Shown in pieces: positions 43,882 to 56,659 of a stretch of 64,000 bases of DNA. Where the stretch lies: the NCBI GenBank assembly GCA_950295325.1, contig OX485809.1, positions 24,118,001 to 24,182,000 on the forward strand, read 5' to 3'. Below the pieces are notes generated by a model. That model was not told the origin of the DNA. It was given only the letters and a program-made list of their open reading frames with translations, and did not search any database. This stretch comes from Polytrichum commune (taxonomy: Eukaryota; Streptophyta; Polytrichopsida; Polytrichales; Polytrichaceae). A program made the position numbers and the translations under genes. Position 1 is the first letter of the stretch. Each line of letters starts with the position of its first letter.

Positions 43882-45404
43882 AACCATAAAACGTCGTCGA
43901 CAACATTCCAGTTGACCACGTCGTGCTGGTGGCCCGAAGAAGGAAAGAAGCACTAATAACAAAAGGAGACTGAGCCCTAGCCCTAGCCCTAGCCCTAGCA
44001 GCAGCAGAACGAGCGCCTGCCTGCATTGAGGGTTAAGTTTTGCATGTGCGGATGGATTCGCACGGGATAAAATTTATTGGTAAACCTGATTGGAATCGAG
44101 AGACACAGTAGCAGTAGCCATAGCAGTAGCAATAGCAATAGTAGTATGGGAGGGAGGGCCGGCCGGAAGGGGAAGGGAAGGGGGGGGGGGGGGTGGTCGT
44201 CCCCTCATAATCAGTCCCCTCTCCATGCATAAATAGTCCAGTGGCCGACAGCGCTCTTTTCTGTTATTGACTCTATGGTCTTGGTCAACTGACACTTTGA
44301 AGCCTCCCCCCCCGGCCTCAGCCTGACCTCGCAAGGACAATAAGCTTACATACATGCCTCGCCCTCCTGACTGTTTCATGCTTTTGTCTTGCTTTGCTAC
44401 TTAACTTACTTACAAGCTGCCCTTTGTACTCCCCTGCGCGAGGGGAGGGGAGGGGAGTCCTGCTAAATAGGCAGGTAGCTAGCTAGCTAGCTGCTGTTGC
44501 TGGTACTCCTCCTCCTCCTACGACGACCCACCCCCGAGTTTCAAATTAGAGCTTAGCCCGGCCCCTCCCTCCCTCCTCCACAGCGAGATTTGTATGCAGG
44601 AGACGCCTGTCACCCAAATCAAATCATGCCAAAATTTATGTCTCAATATTTGCCTGCTGGGGCTGCCATGCACCCACACACCCAAAGCAGCGCTGCTGCT
44701 GGTGCGTGCTGGTACCTACGTAGCCTGCCTGTAAGGTTACCACACTGCCTGATCGCCATGCTGATGATCCCACGTGGTACTACTGCTTACAACAAATTGG
44801 CATCCGCTTCAACCAATATTCAAAGGGAGGGGGATGAGGTAGGGTGAGATAGAGGAGAGTGAGGAGAGAGAGAGAGAAGAGAGGAGAGGAGTCCTCCCGT
44901 GCCGGTACCCACCGATCAGCTAGCTAGGCTACGTGGAGATGACGATCGAGGGTTAAGCGGAGTTAAGTTAATCCTGCAGCCAGCCAGCCAGCCAGGCGCC
45001 AAAATTTCCCATGTGTCAGCAGCAGCAGCAGCTTCAGCCTGGGCGATTGGTTCCTGAGTGGCGGGCACTCCGCCGGATCCAAACAAAATGTGGCAGGGCT
45101 TCTATCACTTGCTCGACTGACTCCCAAAGCACCGCCCAGATTATTGCAACCGACTTATTACTTAACCAAGTGAGGGAGGGAGGGAGGGAGTCGGCCGTAC
45201 CCGGCCTTCGACAATTTGATACCTAATCTACTCTACTCTACTCTACTCTACTCCCGCTACGCTAGACCTGCTAAGTAGGTGTCATGCATGGGACTCATTT
45301 TTATGAGCTGCATGCATGATGCGGGGAATGAGCTCGTACTACTTTAGGGTAAGCGAGTGAGGAGCCTTGACGTGGGCTGTTTAGGATACTTATCCCTCCT
45401 CTCT
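43882..45404. other. Gene-free GC-richer interval with simple repeats
   Basis: This holds (CCCTAG)n at about 43977-44000, a 14-bp G run near 44178, (GCTA)n near 44478, (CAGC)n near 44980, (AGC)n near 45020, (GGGA)n near 45175 and (CTACT)n near 45231. Composition resembles a plant promoter/UTR, but no coding region is visible on either side. Confidence 0.45.
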
Positions 45405-45610
45405 GCACCCACTTCTCGTACGTATATGTAGTAGGGGATAGAGATGAATGATTAGCGCCTCCTTATGATCGTGCCCGTAGTTGTCGTTTGCCTCCTCATG
45501 CTTTTCCAGAGCTTGTATGAGTGTCTCATTTATTATCAAAAGTGAAGGTTTCCATGCTCATTGAGTGGTCGTATACGTTCCCCTGATCATGTAGACGACG
45601 CAACCTAGAG
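45405..45610 (-). repeat. Dispersed repeat family B, reverse copy
   Basis: 'ctgcacccacttctcgtacg', 'cagagcttgtatgagtg' and 'tttattatcaaaagtgaagg' match 46408-46640 and the reverse complement of 54145-54465. Confidence 0.6.
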
Positions 45611-46407
45611 TGATTAGTAGAGAGTTTGAGCATGTAGATATACACATGTCTTTCGGGCGTTCATTCTAGATCCATATATACCTAATCTCGTATCACTTAA
45701 GTGCAGTTGTCCAAATTCTTGTTGTGTTGGAACCCGGCCCGGACATGGGGTGGCAACTCCCATTATATATTGAGCAAGGGTCCTTGGAATGTAAAGGCAA
45801 CTGTGGGCGCTTCCAATTCCACAAACAATTGTGGTTGTTGGAACTTGGACCATGTTGCAAACTGCCTTTGTCCAATCAACGCTTGTGAGTCATGAAGATT
45901 GTCGTTTCAAGTTTAAAATCGCAATTTCAAATACAATGATTATAAAAGTTCAAAATGAAGATTCCGCATCTTTTCAAAGGATTACATAGACCCTTCCGGT
46001 TGTGATAACTATTGAACCTAGAATGATGTCTATATTTGAGCACACAGTCCACTCTCGTTGTAGCACATATCATTTTGGTGTACATTGTCGACTATAAGGG
46101 TGGCCACAAAAGAAGAGATTAACTAACATTGATATTATCACCCTATTACTACGGACGTGAATTCGAGCCCCATTTGAGCCCCATTTGAGCATGTTGACTC
46201 TACCATTTGAGTATTATGGTATAACAACAAAGACCCCTATGTGAGGGGAGGTACTTACGATTGTTGGCTATTCAATTTGTGTTTGTTTGGAACCAAATAT
46301 TTGAGATAGTTGATGATTGTTTGGTGTATTGCTTTAGTTGAATTTTTTCAATGTATTATTGATGGGGGGGGGGGTGTGTAAGGGACACATGCCTCAAAGA
46401 TGGTCTC
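45611..46407. other. Gene-free AT-rich stretch
   Basis: Part resembles the flank of family B (45690-45740, similar to the 'caaattcttgttgtgttg' block of the 134-bp array). A run of G is at about 46363. Confidence 0.4.
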
Positions 46408-46640
46408 TACACCCACTTCTTGTAGGATATGAAACATGCGATCAATGCAACATGATTAGTAAACCCAAGTCGTGCTCGTAGCCATTTGCCTCACAATGTT
46501 TAGAGCTCATACGGATATCTTATTCATTATCAAGTGAAGATTTCCATGCCCATTAAGTGGTTGTATAAGTTCCGTTACTCATGATGACTATTGAACCTAG
46601 AATGATTAGCCTATTTTGAACACAGAGTCCAATTTCTATA
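46408..46640 (-). repeat. Dispersed repeat family B, reverse copy
   Basis: 'acacccacttcttgtaggat', 'agagctcatacggatat' and 'ttcattatcaagtgaagatt' match the other copies. It runs directly into the 134-bp tandem array, whose monomer seems to derive from the repeat's distal part. Confidence 0.65.
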
Positions 46641-46649
46641 AGACATGCA

Positions 46650-47870
46650 TCTTTTTGGTGCTTGTTCTTACATCTACACCTAATGACACACCACTCAAAT
46701 ACATGTGTCCAAAATGTTGTTCTGTTGAGATTAAGCACATCTACCTTAGGTGTTATAATAGGTTTATGCGTCCTGGGTGTATGGCGCCTCTTACTCTTAC
46801 AGTGGAAAACAATACCATATACCACTCAAATATAGGTGTCCACATTCTTGTTGTGTTGAAACTAGGCACCTCTATCTTATGTGACCTAGTAGATTTATGC
46901 TTCTTGCATGTATGGCACCTCTTAATCATGTGGTGAAAAACATTATCATATACCAAGTTCAAGTATAGTTAACCAAATTGTTGTTGAGCTAAAAATAAGC
47001 ACCTCTACAGTAGGTAGTCCAATAAGTTTAGGTTTCTTCTTGCATGTATGGTGCCTCTTACTCTTGCGATGACAACTATTACCATAGACTACTCAATTAC
47101 AAATGCCCAAATTGTTATTGTGTTGCAACTAAGCAAATCAACTGTAAGTGGTCCAATAAGTTTATGCTTCTTCTTGTATGTATGGCGACTCTTACTGCTG
47201 CGGTAACAAACATTACCATAGACCACTCAAATACAAATGCCCAAATTGTCGTTTTGTTGCAACTAGGCAAGTCTAGTATAGGTGTTCCAATAAGTTTATG
47301 CTTCTTCTTATATGTATGGCGCCTCTTACTCCTATAGTGACAAACATTAGCATAGACCACTCAAATACAGATGCCCAAATCGTTGTTGTGCTACAACTGG
47401 GCAAGTCTACTGTAGGTAGTCCAATAAGTTTATGCTTCTCCTTGTATGTATGGCACCTCTTACTCCTGCAATGACAACTATTATCATAGACCACTCAAAT
47501 ACAAATGCCCAAATCATTGTTGTGTTGTAGCTAGGGCATGTCTATTGTAGTTGGTCCAATAAATTTATGCTCCTTCTTACATGTATGGCGCCTCGCTTTG
47601 TCCTGTGGGCTCTGGATCATTGTCGAGACGAACAGACACTCTATTCACGCCGGCCCAGAATAGGGCAGGTGTTCATATCTATCTATGGCGCCTCTTACTC
47701 TTGCGGTGACAACCATTACCATTGACCACTCAAATAAAAAGCGCCCAAATCGTTGTTGTGCTACAACTAGGCAAGTCTACTGTAGGTGGTCCAATAAATT
47801 TATGTTGCTTCTTCTTCTTCTTCCTGTATGTATGACACCTCTTACTCCTGCGGTGACAACCACCAGTCCC
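46650..47870 (+). repeat. Tandem array, about 134-bp unit, about nine copies
   Basis: 'atggcgcctcttactc' recurs at about 46781, 46912, 47047, 47182, 47315, 47450, 47586, 47685 and 47832. Each unit also carries 'accactcaaatacaaatgcc', 'ttgttgtgctacaactaggc' and 'ccaataagtttatgcttctt'-like blocks. The unit at 47586 is interrupted by about 90 bp of unrelated GC-rich sequence. Confidence 0.9.
47592..47680 (+). other. Unrelated insert in array, rDNA-spacer-like
   Basis: This GC-rich insert contains 'ctctGGATCATTGTCGAGAC', which resembles the 3' end of 18S rRNA plus the start of ITS1 in land plants (GGATCATTGTCGA...). It is too short to confirm. Confidence 0.25.
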
Positions 47871-48789
47871 ATAGATGACCACTCAATCAAAAAGTGCCGA
47901 GTCAAGAACCGTGATCACATGAGGCGGTAGATACCCCCTCCCCCTTCCCCCTCCCCCTTGCGATACTTGCGTGGGTGGGGGGACATAATTCACAATGCTG
48001 GCAGCACCAAGAGCACGGACGGATGGACGGATGGACGGAGTGAGTTACGGACGGATGGACGGAGGGGTTGGGCTGGCCTGGCCTGGCCTGGCCTGGAGTA
48101 CGAAGCGAAGAGAACTAGAGAAGAGGCAGGGGCAGGCCGGCAGGCAGGGCAGGGCAGGGCAGGCGGGCAGGCTGACACCCTGGGGGGTGGTTCACCATTC
48201 ATCTAGCCTAGCTACCCTCTTCACGGCCCTTCTTACACATGGGATGATGGGCCCAGCTCGATTGCCTGTTACCATACCCTACAATACAATAAGAAATTGA
48301 AACGGCGCGACACGGAGACCGTGACCGTGACCGTGACCATGACCGCCACTCCGTTCACGTAATGTTGAGTTTAGAGTATAGGACTTGGCTTGTTACCCTC
48401 ATTACGGCCTCGGTAACTTAACTCGGCCCGATCCACCAAATATACCCTCGACCTGACACCCGATATCATATTACATCGGAGGCGGATTCCGCCACCTTGC
48501 TAGACTAACCCCGTTTCCGATAACCGCAACTAAACCGATCATGGTACACAGGCTCTCTTCAATTAGGTTTTGTCTAATTAGTGTGGGTTACCGATTGAGG
48601 TGACGCGTTGTTATAACAATTTACTGAGAGTGCTGTTTGTCTACCCAAGTGACATTAGTAGGTAGTTTGCACACCGCAGAAATGTGATGTGATATGATTT
48701 AGGTGGTGAGAAACGATGGTGTCGGTATAAAGTTATAGCAACATGTAATTTTGAATGGTAACCCATGTTAGTTAGACCAAACAGTGTAG
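47871..48789. other. Gene-free GC-rich stretch with simple repeats
   Basis: (CCCCCTTC)-type repeats near 47935, (GGACGGAT)n near 48018-48065, (CTGGC)n near 48070-48095, (GGCAG)n near 48125-48170 and (GACCGT)n near 48320. No gene is supported. Confidence 0.45.
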
Positions 48790-48990
48790 TTATAGATGAA
48801 CCGGTTGGGTTTGAGGAATAACCGGTTGGAGTCTGAGGCTTGAGGAACAAGACTGATAGTTTCAGAAGAATTTGGAGAATGTGCCTCAAGTTAATGAAGG
48901 GAAACTGAAAGATGTCAACACAATATTGGTTGGAGTTGGAAACTTTAGGATCTCGACCGGTTATGCCCAAAAAATCTCCCTGGACATCGG
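48790..48990 (+). repeat. Dispersed repeat family A copy
   Basis: A good copy: 'gatgaaccggttgggtttga', 'ggaataaccggttggagt', 'gaagaatttggagaatgtgc' and 'ggatctcgaccggttatgcc'. It has paired ACCGGTT boxes. Confidence 0.7.
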
Positions 48991-50589
48991 CCGTGAAGTT
49001 CCACACCTGTAGCCGTCGTTCTGGAACTTGGAATGTTGGAAATAGAGAATGACCAAGTGAGAGATGAAACTTAGATGTTGAGGAACTCAATGTGATGGGA
49101 AATAGTAAGTTAAAAAGGCACGGGTTTGGGTTCCTTGAGAAGGGAGGGTATTTGCCTATTAGTTATCAGAAAAAAGATCGACCTACTTTGAGAATATGGG
49201 TAAGGAGAGGATGTTGCATTTGAAATGTATTGTAATTTTGATACTACAGGATAAATTATGTGTGTGTGTGTGTGTGTGTGTGTGTTTTTGGATTGAATGT
49301 CGTGATACCAATTTCCAAGTGTGTGAAAAATCACTCCAATATCACACATTTACCACACTTATGCAAAAATGCTTAAGTAATTGGAAATGGATTTGTCTAC
49401 CTTAGTATGGGAACTTTAAGTTAGGCTCCCTTACACTAAGGTAAGTGGCCCTCATTTAGTTTTAGGAAATTAAGCTAAGCCTCCTATCCACTTAGGTAAG
49501 TGGCCCTAATTTGGTTATGAGACGTTAAGTTAGGCCTCCACTACATTAAGCCAAATGGCCCATTTTTGGTGACTTATCTTGAATGGGCACCTATATTTGA
49601 TGGTATATAGTTAGGTATGGATCTAAAAACAATCACATGAAAGCATATGTTTTGAAGAGAATAAAGTACATGTTCAAGCAAAAGAATACTCAAGAGCCCG
49701 TTGTCTTGGAGCCTACAATGTTGCGAGCTTGGCCTCTGGACATGCTTAACAACTGCCATAAAGTGGCTTAGGATTATTTTAGCAGGGGCTTCTTGTAGTC
49801 ATTCCCCATGAGAGCCATCAAGGCACTAGTTAAGGGTTATTAGCCCAATACTAATATTTGAAGCTCTCAAGTTAAAAGCTCAAGAGTAAATTGGATTTGA
49901 GTGAACAAACTTGCATAAGAGTCTCCCCTCTGCTAATGAGAACTGATAAGACTCCTTTCTTTGAGCTCTCAACCACTCCGTTGTAAAATGGGCCTTGGTC
50001 ATAACTATGCATAACATGCATTAGCTCCATGTTTCAATATGCTTTTTAATACAATAAACCAACTTCATCAACTCCCTTAGCCCATTGGATGTAGCCCAAC
50101 CCAGATGGGACTGGGGCCCAATTACCAAATCAACTCTCAATGCCTGGAATAGTAGTAATCTACATACATGTTGGATGCTACCACCAAGAGTAATCTACTT
50201 GTCTATTGTCAAACACTATGGTAGAGGATGCCCGACAATTCATTAAACAACGTGATGCAATAAAAGATAAGATCCAATTTAACATTTCAAAATAAAAATT
50301 ATAAGAACATTACAAAAACTTAACATATTGAAAACTATTCTATAACTTTGCGGAACATAAATTTTAGACTATTCATTAAACATGCGGTGTATATCACTCA
50401 CATATATGTGTCCAAATGAAGGCAAGTGACCACACGAGGTCCGTGAACTTAAACTAGATGCGTACGTCATCTTGTCTATGGTTTAGTCCATTGTGCAAAA
50501 GGTTGCTCGATGTTGGGTTTTTGTCAAAATGAAGAACTTCCCTCACATTTTTAAACACTCAGTCGGCCTTTTGGATAGGATCCCAGATC
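48991..50589. other. Gene-free AT-rich stretch
   Basis: This contains (TG)n at 49258-49285, a short tandem of 'ttaggcctcc...taagtggccc'-type units (49430-49565) and a weak family B fragment near 49585-49680. No gene. Confidence 0.45.
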
Positions 50590-50752
50590 CTAGACTTCAG
50601 GAATATAACTGATCGTTTGAGAGGAATCTATGGAATATACCCCGAATTCACAAAGAATACCGAAATTATGGTCACAACATGTAACTGGTTGGACTTGGAA
50701 AACAACACTAGGATCTCGACCGATTATACCCAAAAATCCCTCCAGACATTGC
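50590..50752 (+). repeat. Dispersed repeat family A, partial copy
   Basis: 'aggaatctatggaatatacc', 'acatgtaactggttggact' and 'ggatctcgaccgattatacc' match other copies. The 5' ACCGGTT part is missing. Confidence 0.6.
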
Positions 50753-52194
50753 ATATGATATGTGTTGGGGGCTTACTATATGACCACTATAATTGGTTTC
50801 AATTCTCAATAATCCTTGATGTGGAATTTGAAAGTTTCAAAGTCATTCTATAATAATATGCAACATCGGGCAATCCGATGTGAATTTGAGCATGTTGGTC
50901 CTACCCTACTCAAGGATCCCCTTGGTGCAGGGTGGGGTTTATTGACTACCTTGTGGTGGGTGGGCTCTTGGTTTTTCCATCAAGTAGAGAGAAGATTTCA
51001 CAGTCGGGAATCGAACTGCCAACCCCGTTGTTTGGATTTGGGTACCTCTCCACTGTCATCCAGTAGTTTAGTATCATCTCGGACCAAAAATCATTCCACA
51101 TAGATAATGGCTACCATGTCCGTGGCATAATCACCAACTTGTTTGAATCATCCAATTCACATCTCCAAGACCCCTTGTGTGCCACTAAGTTAAATGTAGG
51201 AACTAAAATCTTCTTCTTGTATAGGTTATGTTGCCCTATTGTGGGCACTTCCAACTCCACATACAAATTTAATTGTATGATTGGACCGGGAATCATGTCA
51301 TCTAATAAGCAGTTGCAAATCACGCAGATTGTTAGTGTAAGTTTCAAGATCGGAGTTGAGATAGTGCAAATGTTAACAAAGGTAAAATTGCATATTTTCC
51401 TCTTCTTTAAATGTACACAATATTGCTAATATCATATTCCCTCACCCTAGGCAACAACATAACACGACCAAAGACCAGGATTAAACATGTTGTGATTTTA
51501 AACAAACGAAAAGTTCTAAGTCTTAATGCCATGGCAAGGTCTCCCATGAAACACGACATCTCTTTTATTTGAAAATAGGTGAGGGAACATGAGATGATGC
51601 AATGCTATATTTCTCAGACGTCCTTCCCACTATTTTATTTTCTGAAACCTCAAATGACATCCATGTTTTGAGCACACAGTACAATCCCGTCGTAACATGT
51701 AATTCAATGTCCATTCCTCAAGTACAAAGCCTCGACACACACCACTCAAAATAGAAGTGTTCGATCAAGAAGAGTGACCCCATATATAAGGCCCACACGT
51801 GATGTTAAATGACCAAAACATACCACGGGCACACCCACATTACGGCCGGTCATAAGTTGCTCTTGTAGTTCCTTGCTTCTATTCTTTAGAGCACATGCAT
51901 TATTTGCATGCATTGAAATATCATTTATGTGGAAGGAGGGAAGGAAGGACGCACGAGGCTTTTGTGGTGGAGTTGGTGACATAAAGCAATAATAGGTGTA
52001 TAACCAAGTCTCCTCTTGGAGCAACGTATGGCACTTCATAACTTAGATATATGCATGAGGGAATTAGACATACAATAAAGTTTGCAAACGGAATCCCTAG
52101 CTAGCTAGCTCCACTTCAACAAACCCCCTTTGACTGTGCGTACTTTTGACAGACCTAATGCGTGAATCTCAGTGTCCGGGGAGATTTATGGGGC
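50753..52194. other. Gene-free stretch with tRNA-like remnant
   Basis: The minus strand at about 51005-51070 has an A-box-like 'tgacagtggagaggta' followed by B-box-like 'cagttcgattcccgactg'. This is suggestive of a tRNA-derived SINE or decayed tRNA, but no cloverleaf folds. No protein gene. Confidence 0.3.
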
Positions 52195-52197
52195 TAA

Positions 52198-52677
52198 GGG
52201 CCATGACCACGACATTATGAGAGCCCAAAAGAAAGTGTCCGAAGGCCGTCCCAAAGACACCCCCAAACTCGTGTAGTGTGGTCATGGACTCTCAAGTGTA
52301 GTGTGAAGCCATATGTGACCGGGCCATGTACCAAATGTTATTTCAATGAATTTCTATACATGCGGGGTCCTCACACACGATAAAATAGAATGAAGCAACA
52401 GTTATGAGTGTTCAGAGTGCCATGGTCTCTCGGTTTTGTGTCAGGCCTACCTCCAAAAAATGGTTTTTGAAAATAATCCAAGTGACCATGAAACATGATC
52501 CAATCGATGCCATGTTAGAATCCATGTGGACTTTACATCCATCTTGGCATTCACACACTCCGTTGGTCCCTCGAGCGTGGTGTGAAGCGAACTCGGACCG
52601 GCTCTGCCTTTTCCACCAATGAGAGTGCGGGAAGTGTAACGGTCACGGGCTCTCAGTCTCGTGTGTGAAGTGGCCCT
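52198..52677 (-). mobile_element. MITE-like element, family 1, diverged
   Basis: A 480-bp relative of 43376-43878 in the same orientation, with shared internal blocks (GAGAGCCCAAAAGAAAG, AGTGCCATGGTCTC, GTGACCATGAAACATGATCC). TAA precedes it (52195-52197) and TAA follows at 52678-52680. Its left end lacks part of the inverted repeat. The internal frame is broken by a stop five codons after its ATG. Confidence 0.7.
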
Positions 52678-52681
52678 TAAT

Positions 52682-52880
52682 CGCTCGAGATCCCAGTGTT
52701 TCCAAGTCCAATCGGGTTCGTGTTGACATCTTTTGGGGGTGTTCTTTTTTCTTTTTTCCTTGATGCATTAAAAGTATATTCTCTAAATTCCTCTAGAACA
52801 ATCGATGATTTCCCTGAAAACTCGAGCTTCAACCGGTTATTCCTCAAACTCCACCAGTTATTCCTCAAACTTCACTGGTT
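52682..52880 (-). repeat. Dispersed repeat family A, reverse copy
   Basis: 'gagatcccagtgtttccaag' and 'caaccggttattcctcaaac' are reverse complements of the plus-strand copies. It abuts the MITE's right end. Confidence 0.65.
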
Positions 52881-52904
52881 CATCTGCAACTAGTTCACCC
52901 CCTC

Positions 52905-52950
52905 CATTCATTCATTCATTCATTCATTCATTCATTCATTCATTCATTGT
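52905..52950 (+). repeat. (ATTC)n microsatellite
   Basis: About eleven units of CATT/ATTC. Confidence 0.95.
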
Positions 52951-53884
52951 GTGTGATGATGAGAAGAGGCTCTCTAGGTGGACGGATTTTGGGGGCATTG
53001 AGAGGGGCCGAATTTCCACTCAATGTTGGTTTTTGGAGGATCTATTGGCTTCTTATGCGTTCGCGGCACTAGCACCGCACAGGCCGGCCCGGGGGAAAAG
53101 AGGGGGTGGGGGGGGGGGGGGGGATGATTGTAATATGGTCGGTCGGGGACATGATTGAAAAATGTCATCAAGTTGTGGGTAAGGAAATGGCAAAATTGAA
53201 TTTTCTTTTGCCGTGCCCCTCTACCTCCCCCCCCCCCATGGTTTCACAACCGAAGGAAGTTGTGTGTTGAGGAAATAGAGGAGGTTGGGTTTTCTATGGT
53301 ACTCTTTTCAAAAGCGTCGATTCCACGTGACGATCGTCTTACCATAAGATGGAGTGTTTGTGATTGTTTTGGTATGACACCACTTGTCAAACATACATGA
53401 TGTTTAACAATTCTAATCACTGCATAGCACTACTATGTTGTAGGTTGGTGCACCGTGGGGTCGAGAATTTGTTGGACACTATTCTCCTTTGATTCTAGGG
53501 CTTCTCTTACGAAATGAATGTAAGCTTGAGTATAGTTCATAACACATTGCCGATTAGTGGTGGTTGGCTAACCTCTAGGTGGAGGTTACCTACCATAATA
53601 TTTCAAAAGGCTTGGTTTCTACATCCTTGCTTGGCTTGGTTTCTACATTCTTGTTGTATGGATGGTGATCGAGAGCCTCACATGAAAGCTTGACCCAAAT
53701 CGTCACATGCTAGCGAGGTCGGTTTATGCATTTATTTGCGTGTTGACCTCGAATCTTGGAAGGTTGTCAGCCTTGGGCCTACCCCTCTCCTTTCGGATTG
53801 GGTGCATGGGGCATGAGATGTGTGATGTTATGTAATTAAGTCACAAGATGAATTTTATACCAATGAAAAGGGAGAACCGACCGC
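52951..53884. other. Gene-free stretch
   Basis: Contains long G (about 53104-53124) and C (about 53228-53237) homopolymer tracts. No gene. Confidence 0.45.
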
Positions 53885-54065
53885 TAGTTACAAATGAACC
53901 GGTTGAGTTTGAGAAATAACCAGTTGAAGTTTAATATGTCAACAAAATCAACGATAGTTTCAAAGGAATTTAGAGAATATACTTTTGATTAATGAAGGAA
54001 AACCCAAAAGATGTCAGCATGTAACTGGTTGGACTTGGAAAGCCCCATAAATCTCCCTAGACATT
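53885..54065 (+). repeat. Dispersed repeat family A copy
   Basis: 'aaatgaaccggttgagtttg', 'atttagagaatatactttt', 'atgtaactggttggacttgg' and 'cataaatctccctagaca'. The 'ggatctcgacc' block is deleted. Confidence 0.65.
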
Positions 54066-54144
54066 GCTTTATACGCAAGATTTTCTTCTGATGATGAAAG
54101 TGCAAAGGTAGACCATTTTGTTCATCCAACACCTCCAAGATGTG

Positions 54145-54465
54145 GGACACCTATATTTGAGTGATGTGTGGTTAGGTGTGACTCTAAGAACAATCACAAC
54201 ACATAGATGTGCTTAAAATTGGACTACGTGTACAAAGTATGTTAAGTGTTCTAACAACAGTCAACAGAATTGAAGGGACCATTATGACCATTTGATGACC
54301 ATAAGAATCTTCACTTTGATAATGGGTAAGATATTTACATGAGCTCCAAAACTTATGAGGGAAATGGCTATATATGGATGTGATTTGGATTCGGTATTTA
54401 TCTCACACTAATTACGTGTGCATATCGTACGAGAGAAGTGGGTGCAGAGAGAAGTAACCCACTTA
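54145..54465 (+). repeat. Dispersed repeat family B copy
   Basis: The clearest copy: 'cacctatatttgagtgatgt', 'gtggttaggtgtgactctaa', 'ccatttgatgaccataagaa', 'cttcactttgataatggg', 'actaattacgtgtgcatat' and 'gagaagtgggtgcagag'. Confidence 0.65.
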
Positions 54466-56097
54466 AGTTACACTTGGAGTTAAGGCAATTAACGGGATGA
54501 CGCTCACTTGCATACAGTTGTAAAATCCTAGTACTCTCATAATCAATATTTCAAGCGGAGTGTCTATTGATGACTACACTGATTTTCCCAAATAGTGTGT
54601 GTTACTATTTGGAGTTACCCAGTCTAATAACGTCTTACTCAGGAGTTGAATTTTTACTAACAAAAATTCAATAAGTTGTTCGGACATTATAGAACATAAT
54701 TAACTTTGCTTGGTAAAATGGAACATTCTCATTGAATAGTTATAGCATGGCGCAACTCCCAAATAGTAACATGCATTATTTGGGATTCATGCCCCAATCA
54801 CACCAACATGTCTGTCCGGTTTCAGCCGTGAAATTGCTACAAATTATGTTAAGAAATAGATGATGGCCCACCATTTTTTCACATTATTACAGCCGGAGTT
54901 GCCAATAGATGGTGCCAGAAGCGGTTGGTGTGATCAGCCCCTCAGTGTATTGTTTCCCACTACAGATACCCATAATTTAGGGCATTATGGGCACAAAGCA
55001 TATGTTTAGGGGATATTTAAATAAAATTAACATAAAATCCAAGTGGAAGGATAGCACAACCTATGTGAACACAAGTTTTTACATCTTCAAGATCCATTGT
55101 TTAGCTTATCATGTCAAAGACAAATACTTGGACGCTTTGATATAGGTGGGAACATGGACATGCTCATAGTTATTTTTAATGAGTTACAAAATAGGTTGTC
55201 ATTGGAAGCAAGTGTGGCACATCACTTGTGGTGATACTTTCTCAAAATCATAAGGTTTGAGGAAGTCTATAACAAGTCACTTAAGAAGCATCTTCATTCC
55301 ACTTAGAATGTGGGGTATGACTTGAATGATTAGAAACACATGGATGAACTAGAATAACAAACATAGTTGTCTTTTAATTCACTTGAAAATTTTGGTTGGG
55401 AATTGGTTGTTTTGCATATAATGTTTTCCATGTTTGGTGAGTTTACGGTGCATACGTGGAGTTAGTGTGGAGGTTTGAATGAAGAACTTTTTATATCGGT
55501 TTGTTGAGGGTCAAACTCATTTTGACATGCCAAGAGGTGCTATAATGAGTTTGGCCCCGAATGAACCAATAGAGATTGTTCTTCGTTCAAACCTCCACAC
55601 CGATTGCAAGCATGCACTAAAAACTTACCAAATTTGGATATTCTTGGGAAGATTCGAATTACAAATTTATCCAATTCAATCTATATATTTTGATGTTTAC
55701 GGCTTCAAAATCGACCTCGAAAAGCCAATCCAACAAGATAATCATCGTGTAAATTACATCACTTGAAGTGCAAAAATCCTGACCCAAAATAGTGTCAAAA
55801 ACAGTGTCGAATTGCCCAAGTGTCCCAAATAGGTTTGACTACCTCAAACAAGCGCTCGTCAAAATGAACTGTCAGAAACTCAACACCCTTCACAATACAT
55901 TTGAAAGCATGCGACTACAAAGCATCACAATTATAATAAGCATCAAAACAAACACTCGTATTCGCCTGCATGGCGGTTGATTGTAGGTCAGAATCTTGGA
56001 CGAAGTCATCTGCAGGTGAAGCTTATAATCATTGAACGACAGAACTTTAAAAAACCACACTTCTTGCAAATCGGTGTCAATGAACGAGGAACACCAG
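54466..56097. other. Gene-free AT-rich interval
   Basis: A frame of 95 codons at 55479-55766 resembles no family I recognise and has no splice or codon-bias support. Nothing else was found. Confidence 0.4.
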
Positions 56098-56305
56098 CTG
56101 CTAGTTACAGATGAAACGGTTGGTTTTGCAAAAGAACTGGTTGAAGTTCAAGATTTCAGGAGAATTGATGATCGTTTTCGAGGAATCCTATGGAATATAC
56201 CTCAAATTAATAAAGAAAGTCCAAGAGATCGAGACATGTAAGTGGTTGGACTTGGAAACACTAGGATCTGGACCCATTTATGCCCAAAAATCCTCCACGA
56301 AACAC
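56098..56305 (+). repeat. Dispersed repeat family A copy
   Basis: 'cagatgaaacggttggtttt', 'agaactggttgaagttca', 'aatcctatggaatatacc' and 'gtggttggacttggaaacac'. Confidence 0.65.
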
Positions 56306-56659
56306 GTGGCCAGTTCCACTGTAAGTCGGAAGTAATTTTGACTTGCTTTCGGAGTGCCTTCAAGAAGGAGGAATCTGACCGTGAACTGAGTGCTGTCAAA
56401 CTTTGATATTTGTGTACACAGCAAATAAAGTTTCTGATCTGCGTTAGCATCTTGCTAGTACTGTGTGATGGTGAGGAGTGTCCTCTAATATGGGTGCTGG
56501 TTGTTGGAGCTGGGCCAAGACTTGACAATTTCAAGTAAGATGAAACTGATCAGTAGGGTACGTATACCCCAAAACCAATGCTAATTTCTAGAATCGACAT
56601 TATGTATCATGAAGAAAGAAAAAAATGAAAGAAAAAAAAAAAAAAAAAAAAAATCACAT

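Noticed and set aside
43559-44026. 155-codon frame on the minus strand
   Set aside because: Spans a MITE end and a CCCTAG simple repeat (Ala-Arg run); not a gene.
48018-48060. Outlying palindrome copies (ACGGACG strings)
   Set aside because: They are part of a GGACGGAT simple repeat with no dyad symmetry.
51005-51070. tRNA gene on the minus strand
   Set aside because: A- and B-box-like strings are in order but stems do not pair convincingly; kept only as a tRNA-like remnant.
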